Shown here piece after piece: positions 9,160 to 17,043 of a stretch of DNA of 64,000 nucleotides. The notes under the pieces were generated by a model that worked only from the letters and a program-made list of their open reading frames with translations, did no database searches and was not told the origin of the DNA. The translations under genes and the position numbers were made by a program. Where the stretch lies: positions 186,001-250,000 of the forward strand of contig NZ_JOIU01000005.1 of the NCBI RefSeq assembly GCF_000720135.1. Direction: 5' to 3'. How positions within the stretch are numbered: the stretch's first letter is position 1; each line of letters starts with the position of its first letter. This stretch comes from Streptomyces sp. NRRL S-1022 (GTDB taxonomy: Bacteria > Actinomycetota > Actinomycetes > Streptomycetales > Streptomycetaceae).

Positions 9160-9588
9160 TCAGGCCGCCAGGTCCCGCACCGCCACCACGTTGTCGATCC
9201 TGACGCGCACCAGGAGTTCACCCGGTACGCCGTTGCGGGCCCCGTACTCCTCGGCGCGGTCCTCGCCCATGTACCGGGCGGCGATCCGGGTGGCCCACCG
9301 ACGCACCTCGGCCAAGTCCTCCGACAGCCGGGCGCGACCGTTCAGCACCACGAAGTGGAACGGTGGGCGGTCGTCGTCCACGCACAGCGCCACCCGGCCG
9401 TCACGGGCCAGATTCCGCCCCTTCACCGTGTCCTTGCCGGTGTTGAACACCAGCTCGTCCCCGTCCAGGAGGAACCAGATCGGAGCCACATGCGGGCTCC
9501 CGTCGGCGCGGACGGTGGACAGCTTGCCGGTGCGGGTGCCGTCCGAGACGAACGCCCGCCATTCCTCATCGGTCATCTTCTCTGCCAT
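9160..9588 (-). CDS. PPOX-class flavin/F420-dependent oxidoreductase-like protein
   Basis: A 142-residue split beta-barrel protein of the pyridoxamine-5'-phosphate-oxidase-like family. Diagnostic segments are TGKLSTVRADGSPHVAPIWF (residues 20-39), VFNTGKDTVKGRNLARDGRV and VALCVDDDRPPFHFVVLNGR. The length and pattern fit the actinobacterial PPOX class F420-dependent group, which reduces or binds F420/flavin substrates in the cytosol; the exact cofactor cannot be read here. It sits between the conservon and a second roadblock gene, divergent from the latter. Confidence 0.82.
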   Translation of the reverse strand: MAEKMTDEEWRAFVSDGTRTGKLSTVRADGSPHVAPIWFLLDGDELVFNTGKDTVKGRNLARDGRVALCVDDDRPPFHFVVLNGRARLSEDLAEVRRWATRIAARYMGEDRAEEYGARNGVPGELLVRVRIDNVVAVRDLAA

Positions 9589-9678
9589 GGGCCCATCCTG
9601 CTTGCCCGCACGCCGGTCGTGGGGAAGGCTGGCGGGAGTTCCTCCAGCCAGGGGGAGGCGTCACACGGGGAGACGGAC

Positions 9679-10092
9679 ATGGCACAGAACCAGGGTCTCG
9701 ACTGGCTCCTGGACGATCTGACCGAGCGGGTGGACCACGTACGGCACGCACTGGTCCTGTCGAACGACGGGCTGGTCACCGCGGCGAGCACGGGCCTACG
9801 CCGCGAGGACGCCGAGCATCTGGCCGCCGTGGCCTCCGGGCTGCACAGCCTGGCCAAGGGCTCGGGGCGCCACTTCGGCGCCGGCCGGGTGCGCCAGACG
9901 ATGATCGAGTACGACGACGCCGTGCTGTTCGTGACCGCGGCCGGCACCGGCAGTTGTCTGTGCGTGCTCAGCGGCGCGGAGGCCGACATCGGACAGATCG
10001 CCTACGAGATGACCCTGCTCGTCAACCGGGTCGGCGAACACCTCGGCGTCGACGCCAGGCAACCCGAGCGGACTCAGGAACCGGACGCCTGA
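9679..10092 (+). CDS. Second roadblock/LC7 domain protein
   Basis: A 137-residue paralogue of the conservon CvnB at 7456. The two share QGLDWLLDDLTERVDHVRHA versus ELDWLLDDLVMRVREVRHAV, the EDAEHLAAVASG stretch, GRHFGAG-VRQTM and the C-terminal IAYEM-LLV-RVGEHL. GGGGAGA lies just upstream of the ATG. It is not followed by its own DUF742 and GTPase, so it is an orphan roadblock protein. It probably arose by duplication and may compete with or replace CvnB on the GTPase. Confidence 0.85.
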   Translation: MAQNQGLDWLLDDLTERVDHVRHALVLSNDGLVTAASTGLRREDAEHLAAVASGLHSLAKGSGRHFGAGRVRQTMIEYDDAVLFVTAAGTGSCLCVLSGAEADIGQIAYEMTLLVNRVGEHLGVDARQPERTQEPDA

Positions 10093-10119
10093 CCAGCGTC
10101 TTTTCCTCTCTCCGTGGAG

Positions 10120-10128
10120 TTATCCACA
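10120..10128 (+). promoter_or_regulatory. Perfect DnaA-box 9-mer
   Basis: TTATCCACA, the consensus DnaA binding site, occurs in the 126-bp gap between the orphan roadblock gene and the next gene. Only one copy was seen here, so this is not an origin. It could bind DnaA as a regulator or titration site, or be chance. Confidence 0.35.
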
Positions 10129-10218
10129 GGCTTGCCACGAGGTGCGACGATCCGGATACGGTGAGTGCACGGCGAACGCACCGGGCGTGCGCCACGGACT
10201 CCACGGGGGAGTACGGCC

Positions 10219-11361
10219 ATGTTGGCACGCACTTTTGACTCACCCAGCCCCAGCCCCAGCGCCTGCGCGCCGAGCCGCGCCGCTCGCGAACTGGGACTCA
10301 AGCGCAGCGAGTTCGACCTCGCCGTGCAGCTCGGCCGCATCCGCACCGTGCCCGACGAGAGCGGGGGAGGGGGCCGGCTCGTGGAGCGCGCGGAGATCGA
10401 CCGCCTCCGCGCCAAGGACGACTTCCCCGCATCCCTCCGCCACCGGCTGCAGGTCGTGGGCACGGCGGAGGGCGCGGCCCTCATGCACATCCCGGCGGGC
10501 CGCTTCAGCCGGCTCGCCCGCCTGGGGCTGCTCGTGCCCGTCACGTTCTACCTCAACCGCTACCGAGCCGTGGTCTGGCTCTATCTGGCGGAAGAACTGA
10601 CCCAGTTCGCGGTGGGCCCGGAGAACGCGCGCCTGCTCAAGGGGCGTACGCCCGAGACACTGCGCGGCCAGCTGGCGGCCGGAGTGGACCTGCGGGCACG
10701 CAACTGGCGCGGACGCCACCTCGGATTCCTGCTGCGGCAGGCCGAGGACCCGTGGGCGCGCGCCGGGGCCGTGGCCGCCCTGCTGGCGCCCGTCGAGATC
10801 GCCGACGTCGTCAGGGACCCGTACGAGCGTGCCTGCCTGAACCGGTTCCGGCCCGCCCCGCCCGGTCACGGCCTTCCCGGGTCGCCCTCCGCGCACCTCG
10901 CCGAGCGGATCACGACGGCGCAGGACGCGGACGAGATCGGCTGGCTGCGCAGCGAACTGGCGCGCTCGGTCGAAGAGGCCCGCGAGGCCTCGCCCGCCCC
11001 ACGCCCGGCCGTCCGCCGCTTGCCGCCGACGCCCCGCCCCGCCGCACGGCCCATCCCGCCCATGGCACGGACGGTCACCCGGCGCGTGGAAGAACGGACG
11101 GTCGTCCGGCCGGCAGGAGGGACGACGAGGCCCCCGGAACCCGTACCCAGCCTCGGGGAGCCGACGGCCAGGGACACCCAGTTGCCTCTGCGGACCTTGG
11201 AGTCGTGGGTGCGGCCCGCGGAGTTCACCGGCCGACCGGCGGTGCAACCCCTTCCCCGGGGCCCGGAGCCGGCGCAGGCCGCTCCGCCGCGGTCGTCCCG
11301 TGGTCTGCGGGCCTGGTTGCGACGGAGAGGCCCCCGCCCGGCACGGCCGGCGCGGGTCTGA
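10219..11361 (+). CDS. DUF6397-like protein, two helical N-terminal domains
   Basis: A 380-residue cytoplasmic protein. Residues 10-90 hold two helix-turn-helix or excisionase-like segments: RAARELGLKRSEFDLAVQLG and AALMHIPAGRFSRLARLGLL. A helical part to about 230 includes ARLLKGRTPETLRGQLAAGV. From 250 to the end it is Pro/Arg-rich and likely disordered, ending in a basic tail. I associate this pattern with the Streptomyces DUF6397 family, from memory and with moderate certainty. ATG 10219 has GGGGGAGT upstream. A single DnaA-box sequence lies in its promoter region. Role unknown; DNA binding is possible. Confidence 0.65.
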   Translation: MLARTFDSPSPSPSACAPSRAARELGLKRSEFDLAVQLGRIRTVPDESGGGGRLVERAEIDRLRAKDDFPASLRHRLQVVGTAEGAALMHIPAGRFSRLARLGLLVPVTFYLNRYRAVVWLYLAEELTQFAVGPENARLLKGRTPETLRGQLAAGVDLRARNWRGRHLGFLLRQAEDPWARAGAVAALLAPVEIADVVRDPYERACLNRFRPAPPGHGLPGSPSAHLAERITTAQDADEIGWLRSELARSVEEAREASPAPRPAVRRLPPTPRPAARPIPPMARTVTRRVEERTVVRPAGGTTRPPEPVPSLGEPTARDTQLPLRTLESWVRPAEFTGRPAVQPLPRGPEPAQAAPPRSSRGLRAWLRRRGPRPARPARV

Positions 11362-11373
11362 ACGCCCGCGCCG
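11348..11373. terminator. GC-rich hairpin terminator
   Basis: A perfect 9-bp stem, CGGCGCGGG with CCCGCGCCG, and an 8-nt loop overlap the stop codon of the rightward gene and face the thioesterase gene ending at 11397. There is no U tract, as is usual in Streptomyces, and it can serve both directions. Confidence 0.6.
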
Positions 11374-11396
11374 ACGGCGGCCTTAGCCACCGGCTG

Positions 11397-12263
11397 CTAC
11401 ACGGCCCTGAACAGGCCCTCCTGCACGACCGACACGAGCAGTCGCCCCTGCAGGTCGTAGATGCGTCCGCGAGCCAGCCCGCGCCCGCCCGTCGCGATCG
11501 GCGACTCCTGGTCGTACAGGAACCACTCGTCCGCGCGGAACGGCCGGTGGAACCACATGGCGTGGTCCAGCGAGGCCATGTCGAAGTTCCGCGGCCCCCA
11601 CAGGGGTTCCACCGGGATGCGTACCGCGTCCAGGAGAGTCATGTCGCTGGCGTAGGTCAGCGCGCAGGTGTGGACCAGCGGATCGTCACCGAGCGGTCCG
11701 ACCGCGCGCATCCACACGGCGCTGCGCGGCTCGGCACCCTCGATCTCCTCGGCGTTCCAGCGCAGCCGGTCGACGTACCGGATGTCGAACGGCTGGCGGC
11801 GCGCCATGCGCTCCAACTGCTCCGGCAGCGCACCCAGGTGTTTGCGGATCTCCTCGGTGACCGTCGGCAGCGCCTCGGGGTCCGGCACCTCGCGGGCCGG
11901 CGGCAACTGGTGCTCGAACGGTCCTTCCTCAGGCTTGTGAAAGGAGGCGGTCAGATTGAAGATCGTGCGGCCCTGCTGCACGGCCGTGACCCGGCGCGTC
12001 GTGAAGGAGCGCCCGTCGCGGACCCGTTCCACCTGGTACACGATCGGCACGCCCGGGCGGCCTGGGCGCAGGAAGTACGCGTGCAGCGAGTGCACCGGGC
12101 GTTCACCGTCCGTGGTCCGGCCGGCGGCAACCAGCGCCTGGCCGGCCACCTGGCCGCCGAACACCCGCTGCAGGGACTCCTGCGGACTGCGGCCACGGAA
12201 GATGTTGACCTCGATCTGCTCCAGGTCGAGCAGGTCGACCAGTCTCTCGGCCGGATTCGTCAT
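11397..12263 (-). CDS. tesB: Acyl-CoA thioesterase II
   Basis: A 288-residue double hot-dog thioesterase that hydrolyses medium/long acyl-CoA to free acid and CoA in the cytosol. Family signatures are SPQESLQRVFGGQVAGQALV (residues 26-45), SLHAYFLRPGRPGVPIVYQV, and the C-terminal hot-dog segment NFDMASLDHAMWFHRPFRAD with the catalytic Asp in SLDHAMWFHR. The length matches the family (about 285-290). ATG 12263 gives the usual MTNPAERL start; an ATG 15 nt further upstream is possible and lies closer to GAGGAG. It ends the transcript downstream of the helicase with a 46-bp gap on its other side. Confidence 0.92.
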   Translation of the reverse strand: MTNPAERLVDLLDLEQIEVNIFRGRSPQESLQRVFGGQVAGQALVAAGRTTDGERPVHSLHAYFLRPGRPGVPIVYQVERVRDGRSFTTRRVTAVQQGRTIFNLTASFHKPEEGPFEHQLPPAREVPDPEALPTVTEEIRKHLGALPEQLERMARRQPFDIRYVDRLRWNAEEIEGAEPRSAVWMRAVGPLGDDPLVHTCALTYASDMTLLDAVRIPVEPLWGPRNFDMASLDHAMWFHRPFRADEWFLYDQESPIATGGRGLARGRIYDLQGRLLVSVVQEGLFRAV

Positions 12264-12309
12264 CGGTGGGATTCTCATTCTCCTCGGCTCGGCACGGACC
12301 GCGAACTGC

Positions 12310-14823
12310 TCACAGCTGGCCGACATCGGTGACGCGGACCACGGCGCGGCCCTCGGCGTCGGAGGCCGCGAGGTCGATCTCCGCGCTGATGCCCCAGTCG
12401 TGGTCGCCGTTCGGGTCGTCGAAGATCTGGCGGACCCGCCAGAGTCCGTTTTCCGGCTCCTCCTTGATGACCAGCAGCTTGGGGCCGCGGGCGTCGGGGC
12501 CGGTGCCGAGGTCCTCGTACTCGTCCCAGTATTTGTCCATCGCCTCGCCCCAGGCCTCGGCGTCCCAGCCGGAATCGGCGTCCATCTCGCCGAGTTCCCG
12601 GACGTGGTCGAGCGCGGCCAGTTCCACCCGGCGGAACATGGCGTTGCGGACGAGGACGCGGAAGGCGCGGGCGTTGGTGGTGACCGGCTTGACCTCGTCG
12701 GCCTTCTCCTGGGCCTCCTCGGCGGTCATCTCCTCCGGGTTGGCGAGCTGCTCCCACTCGTCCAGCAGGCTGGAGTCCACCTGGCGGACCATCTCGCCCA
12801 GCCACTCGATCAGGTCCTGCAGGTCCTCGGACTTCAGGTCGTCCGGGATGGTGTGGTCCAGGGTCTTGTAGGCGCTGGCGAGGTAGCGCAGCACGATGCC
12901 CTCGGTGCGGGCCAGTTCGTAGAAGGACACCAGTTCCGTGAAGGACATCGCCCGCTCGTACATGTCCCGGATCACCGACTTCGGCGACAGCGGGTGGTCG
13001 CCGACCCACGGGTGGCTCTTGCGGTAGGTGTTGTACGCGTGGAAGAGCAGCTCCTCCAGCGGCTTCGGGTACGTGATGTCCTGGAGGCGCTCCATGCGCT
13101 CCTCGTACTCGACGCCGTCGGCCTTCATCGCGGCCACGGCCTCGCCGCGGGCCTTGTTCTGCTGGGCGACGAGGATCTGCCGCGGGTCGTCCAGGGTGGA
13201 CTCGACGACGGAGACCATGTCGAGGGCGTAGGACGGCGACTCGGGGTCGAGGAGTTCGAACGCGGCGAGGGCGAACGTGGACAGCGGCTGGTTCAGCGCG
13301 AAGTCCTGCTGGAGGTCGACCGTGAGCCGGACGATGCGGCCCTCGGCGTCCGGCTTGTCGAGCTTCTCCACGATCCCGCCGTCGAGCAGGGAGCGGTAGA
13401 TCGCGATCGCCCGGCGGATGTGCCGCAGCTGCTGCCTGCGCGGCTCGTGGTTGTCCTCAAGGAGGTGCCGCATCGCCTTGAACGCGTTGCCCGGGCGGGC
13501 GATCACCGACAGCAGCATCGTGTGCGTCACCCGGAACCGCGAGGTCAGCGGCTCCGGCTCCGATTCGATCAGCTTCTGGAAGGTGTTCTCCGTCCAGCCG
13601 ACGAAGCCCTCCGGCGCCTTCTTGCGCACCACCTTGCGGCGCTTCTTGGGATCGTCGCCCGCCTTCGCCAGCGCCTTCTCGTTCTCGATGACGTGCTCCG
13701 GCGCCTGCGCGACGACCAGGCCCGCGGTGTCGAAACCGGCCCGCCCGGCCCGGCCCGCGATCTGGTGGAACTCCCGGGCCCGCAGGGTGCGCACCCGGCT
13801 GCCGTCGTACTTGGTGAGGGCTGTGAACAGCACTGTGCGAATGGGCACGTTGACGCCCACACCGAGCGTGTCGGTGCCGCAGATGACCTTCAGCAGACCG
13901 GCCTGGGCGAGCTTCTCCACCAGACGCCGGTACTTGGGCAGCATGCCGGCGTGGTGCACACCGATGCCGTGCCGCACGTAACGCGAGAGGTTCCGGCCGA
14001 ACTTGGTGGTGAAGCGGAAGTTGCCGATCAACTCGGCGATCCGTTCCTTCTCCTCCCGCGTGCACATGTTGATGCTCATGAGCGCCTGCGCCCGCTCCAC
14101 GGCCTGCGCCTGCGTGAAGTGCACGATGTACACCGGGGCCTGCTTGCTCTCCAGCAGGTCGGTGAGCGTCTCGGTGAGCGGGGTCAGCTGGTACTCGTAG
14201 GAGAGGGGCACCGGGCGGGTCGCCGAGCGGACCACCGCGGTGGGGCGGCCGGTGCGGCGGGTGAGGTCCTTCTCGAAGAACGACACATCGCCCAAAGTGG
14301 CCGACATCAGGATGAACTGTGCCTGGGGAAGCTCCAGCAGCGGGATCTGCCAGGCCCAGCCGCGGTCGCCCTCGGCGTAGAAGTGGAACTCGTCCATGAC
14401 GACCTGGCCGACGTCCGCGTGCTTGCCGTCGCGCAGCGCGATCGACGCCAGCACCTCGGCGGTGCAGCAGATCACGGGCGCGTCGGCGTTCACGGAGGCG
14501 TCACCGGTGAGCATGCCGACGTTCTCGGTGCCGAAGAGCTTGCACAGCTCGAAGAACTTCTCCGACACCAGGGCCTTGATCGGCGCCGTGTAGAAAGTGA
14601 CCTCGTCCCGCGCCAGCGCGGCGAAGTGGGCGCCCGCGGCGATCATGCTCTTGCCCGAGCCCGTGGGCGTCGAGACGATCACGTTCGCCCCGGAGACCAC
14701 CTCGATCAGCGCCTCCTCCTGGTGGGGATAGAGGGTGAGACCGCGCTCCTGCGCCCACGACTCGAAGGCTTCGTACAGGGCGTCGGGGTCGGCGGTCGGC
14801 GGCAGCTGATCGATGAGGGTCAC
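12310..14823 (-). CDS. DEAD/DEAH-box helicase with DUF3516-type C-terminus
   Basis: An 837-residue superfamily 2 helicase. Motif I is STPTGSGKSMIAA (near residue 48), Ia is TAPIKALV, motif II is MDEFHFY, an unusual DEFH box, motif III is LMSATLGD and motif VI is QIAGRAGRAGFD. The remaining 400 residues, with the acidic EEMTAEEAQEKADE segment, match the DUF3516 region found only in actinobacterial members of the Ski2-like/HelY-related group. It probably unwinds nucleic acid with ATP; RNA or DNA preference is unknown. GTG 14823 begins the natural N-terminus; there is no in-frame ATG with a ribosome binding site upstream. It is divergent from the membrane protein gene at 14969. Confidence 0.9.
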   Translation of the reverse strand: MTLIDQLPPTADPDALYEAFESWAQERGLTLYPHQEEALIEVVSGANVIVSTPTGSGKSMIAAGAHFAALARDEVTFYTAPIKALVSEKFFELCKLFGTENVGMLTGDASVNADAPVICCTAEVLASIALRDGKHADVGQVVMDEFHFYAEGDRGWAWQIPLLELPQAQFILMSATLGDVSFFEKDLTRRTGRPTAVVRSATRPVPLSYEYQLTPLTETLTDLLESKQAPVYIVHFTQAQAVERAQALMSINMCTREEKERIAELIGNFRFTTKFGRNLSRYVRHGIGVHHAGMLPKYRRLVEKLAQAGLLKVICGTDTLGVGVNVPIRTVLFTALTKYDGSRVRTLRAREFHQIAGRAGRAGFDTAGLVVAQAPEHVIENEKALAKAGDDPKKRRKVVRKKAPEGFVGWTENTFQKLIESEPEPLTSRFRVTHTMLLSVIARPGNAFKAMRHLLEDNHEPRRQQLRHIRRAIAIYRSLLDGGIVEKLDKPDAEGRIVRLTVDLQQDFALNQPLSTFALAAFELLDPESPSYALDMVSVVESTLDDPRQILVAQQNKARGEAVAAMKADGVEYEERMERLQDITYPKPLEELLFHAYNTYRKSHPWVGDHPLSPKSVIRDMYERAMSFTELVSFYELARTEGIVLRYLASAYKTLDHTIPDDLKSEDLQDLIEWLGEMVRQVDSSLLDEWEQLANPEEMTAEEAQEKADEVKPVTTNARAFRVLVRNAMFRRVELAALDHVRELGEMDADSGWDAEAWGEAMDKYWDEYEDLGTGPDARGPKLLVIKEEPENGLWRVRQIFDDPNGDHDWGISAEIDLAASDAEGRAVVRVTDVGQL

Positions 14824-14968
14824 GCCACCATCTTGCCTGGCCTTGGGCCCGAGCGGGGAATCGGCTGCGGGTGCGAAGATCACGGCCGCTACGCTGTGTC
14901 GCCGACGCGGCGTCAGTGCACCGGATCAACTGGACAGCTGCACATGAGGAATGGGGCGGGAAGCGGCC

Positions 14969-15763
14969 ATGATGGGACCAGCACACTCACTGTCGGGGGC
15001 CGCGGCCTGGCTGGGCGTCGGAGCCGCCGCCGCCGCGGCCGGGCACCCGATGCCCTGGCCGGTCCTCCTCGCCGGGGCGCTGATCTGCGCCGGAGCCGCG
15101 CTTGCCCCGGACCTCGATCACAAGGCGGCCACGATCTCCCGGGCCTTCGGGCCGGTCTCCCGCTGGATCTGCGAGATCGTGGACAAGCTGTCGTACGCCG
15201 TCTACAAGGCGACCAGGAAGCAGGGCGACCCGCGCCGCTCCGGTGGTCACCGTACGTTGACGCACACCTGGCTGTGGGCGGTCCTGATCGGCGCCGGCTG
15301 TTCCGTGGGGGCGATCACCGGGGGCCGGTGGGCGGTGCTGGGGATCCTGTTCGTGCACATGGTGCTCGCGATCGAGGGTCTGCTGTGGCGGGCGGCACGT
15401 GGTTCCAGCAGCGATGTCCTGGTCTGGCTGCTGGCGGCGACCAGCGCGTGGATCCTGGCGGGAGTGCTGGACAAGCCGGGCAACGGCTCCGACTGGCTGT
15501 TCACCGCGCCGGGGCAGGATTACCTGTGGCTGGGGCTGCCAGTGGTGCTGGGTGCGCTGGTCCACGACATCGGGGACGCGCTGACCGTGTCCGGCTGCCC
15601 GATCCTGTGGCCGATCCCCGTGGGGCGCAAGCGCTGGTACCCGCTGGGGCCGCCGAAGGCGATGCGGTTCCGGGCGGGCAGCTGGGTCGAGCTGAGGGTG
15701 CTCATGCCGGTGTTCATGCTGCTCGGGGGAGTGGGCTGCGCCGCGGCGCTCAACGTGATCTGA
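14969..15763 (+). CDS. YdjM-like membrane-bound metal-dependent hydrolase family protein
   Basis: A 264-residue integral membrane protein of the YdjM/DUF457 group. The N-terminal motif MGPAHSLSGAAAWLG and the later APDLDHKAATISRAFGP and GGHRTLTHTWLWAV supply the His/Asp residues that define the family, with further HD at ALVHDIGDALTVSGC. About five or six hydrophobic segments are visible. E. coli YdjM is LexA-regulated, but no SOS box is visible here. Two ATG codons are adjacent (14969, 14972). The gene is divergent from the helicase and converges on L31 with only 14 bp between. Confidence 0.83.
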   Translation: MMGPAHSLSGAAAWLGVGAAAAAAGHPMPWPVLLAGALICAGAALAPDLDHKAATISRAFGPVSRWICEIVDKLSYAVYKATRKQGDPRRSGGHRTLTHTWLWAVLIGAGCSVGAITGGRWAVLGILFVHMVLAIEGLLWRAARGSSSDVLVWLLAATSAWILAGVLDKPGNGSDWLFTAPGQDYLWLGLPVVLGALVHDIGDALTVSGCPILWPIPVGRKRWYPLGPPKAMRFRAGSWVELRVLMPVFMLLGGVGCAAALNVI

Positions 15764-15777
15764 GGAAGCCGCCGGGA

Positions 15778-16041
15778 TCAGGTCGCCTCACCGGCGTCCG
15801 CCGCGCCGTACCGGCGCTCGAAGCGGGCGATACGGCCCTCGGTGTCGACCGTGCGGGCCTTGCCCGTGTAGAAGGGGTGGCTCTCCGAGGAGATCTCCAC
15901 GTCGATCACCGGGTAGGTCTGTCCGTCGTCCCAGTCGATGGTCTGCTCGCTCTGCGCGGTGGAGCGGGTCAGGAAGGCGTAGCCGGCGGCGCGGTCGCGG
16001 AAGACGACCGGGTGGTAGTCGGGGTGCTGGTCCTGCTGCAT
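15778..16041 (-). CDS. rpmE2: Type B (zinc-free) 50S ribosomal protein L31
   Basis: An 87-residue L31 paralogue of the C-minus type: the sequence has no cysteine, whereas the zinc form carries a CxxC pair. Typical text is [20 protein letters not shown] at the N-terminus and [20 protein letters not shown] in the middle. It replaces zinc-binding L31 when zinc is scarce and so releases zinc. In many Streptomyces this gene is under Zur control, but no AT-rich Zur-type palindrome is seen in the 51 bp to the DUF5709 gene. It may be co-transcribed with that gene. Confidence 0.93.
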   Translation of the reverse strand: MQQDQHPDYHPVVFRDRAAGYAFLTRSTAQSEQTIDWDDGQTYPVIDVEISSESHPFYTGKARTVDTEGRIARFERRYGAADAGEAT

Positions 16042-16092
16042 GGCGGCTCCTCGTGCGGGGCGGTCGGGACGGGCGGATCCGCGGGGTCCGGC

Positions 16093-16563
16093 TCAGCCGG
16101 AGAGGGTGTCCTCGTCGACGATGTGCATCGCGGCTTCCTCGGCGGAGGCGGCGGCACCGTCGATACCGACGTCGGTGGCGACCAAAGCGGCCTCCTCGTC
16201 CTCGTGCACGCCCTCGTCAGGGGCCACCAGCCGGCCGGAGCGGGAGTCGCCGACCTCGTTGTCGAGGAGTTCCCCGTCGGTGCCTTCGCAATCGCCGATC
16301 CCGTCGCCGTCGGGCGCGGCGAGGTCCGGCATCTCCTCGGCGAGCCGCTGGTCGAGGGTCTCGCCGGCCTGGCGTTCGGCCGCCGTCACACCGGTGTGTT
16401 CGACCGCCCACGGCCGCTCGGGAGGGGACCAGCCGCGGTCGAGGGGGTCGGCGACGCCGTCGAAATCCAGAGTGTCCTCGACGTCGAGCACCCCCGAGTC
16501 CTCCCGGATCTCCGCGGGATCGGGCTGGTAGACGTCGTCCCCCCAACCGTCGGCGCTGTCCAC
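16093..16563 (-). CDS. DUF5709 family protein
   Basis: A 156-residue, very acidic protein with the DUF5709 signature: a start DDVYQPDPAEIREDSGVLDV, a middle LDRGWSPPERPWAVEHTGVT and the end EEAAMHIVDEDTLSG. It has a GTG start, no membrane segment, and a composition that suggests disorder. The family is common in Streptomyces and its function is unknown. It lies 51 bp ahead of the zinc-free L31 gene on the same strand, so the two may share a transcript. Confidence 0.85.
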   Translation of the reverse strand: MDSADGWGDDVYQPDPAEIREDSGVLDVEDTLDFDGVADPLDRGWSPPERPWAVEHTGVTAAERQAGETLDQRLAEEMPDLAAPDGDGIGDCEGTDGELLDNEVGDSRSGRLVAPDEGVHEDEEAALVATDVGIDGAAASAEEAAMHIVDEDTLSG

Positions 16564-17043
16564 GACTACCTCCAGGTGGTGAGGACGGCCGGGTGCCGCC
16601 CCAGCGGACGGCGGGCCGTCGGCACGCAGGGCGCGGGGTCACCCGCCGCGAACCTCCTGGTTCCCGGATGCACCCCGGGCTGGTGCCGCTTTCCAGCCTT
16701 CCACCCCTGCTCGGCACCGCGCAACGGCACGGGTTCCGGCGCAGCGGCACACCCGGCAGCGGACGGGCGTGCTCCCTACCGCTTCGGCGCCCGAAGAGGC
16801 CGGTCTGCTCACGGCCCGGGTCCCCGTCCGGCGGAGCGGGGCGGCACCTGCGGCCGTGGGCCTGTGCGGCCTCCTGCGCCTCAGCCGGCCGAGACGCCCC
16901 CCGACGCAGGCTGCACCTCGCACGCCCGGCCAGCGCGGCCGCCCTCGCCGGCACCAAGCTCCCGGCCGGCACCAAGCCCCCAGCCGGTACCGGCGGCCTC
17001 TCACGCGCTACCGGCCTCTCACCCGGCCCCCGCCGAGCCGACC
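16564..17043. other. 480-bp intergenic region
   Basis: No frame has a supported start or protein-like composition. At 16940-17020 it carries imperfect tandem copies of a CCGGCACCAAGC unit and a second pair around GGCCTCTCAC. The left end should contain the DUF5709 promoter; no clear -35/-10 pair was found. Confidence 0.5.

Noticed and set aside
16042..16092. Zur box upstream of the L31 gene
   Set aside because: No AT-rich palindrome of the Zur type is visible; the stretch is GC-rich throughout.
16564..17043. Candidate small genes in the intergenic region
   Set aside because: All frames are Arg/Pro/Gly-rich with no ribosome binding site and no family resemblance.
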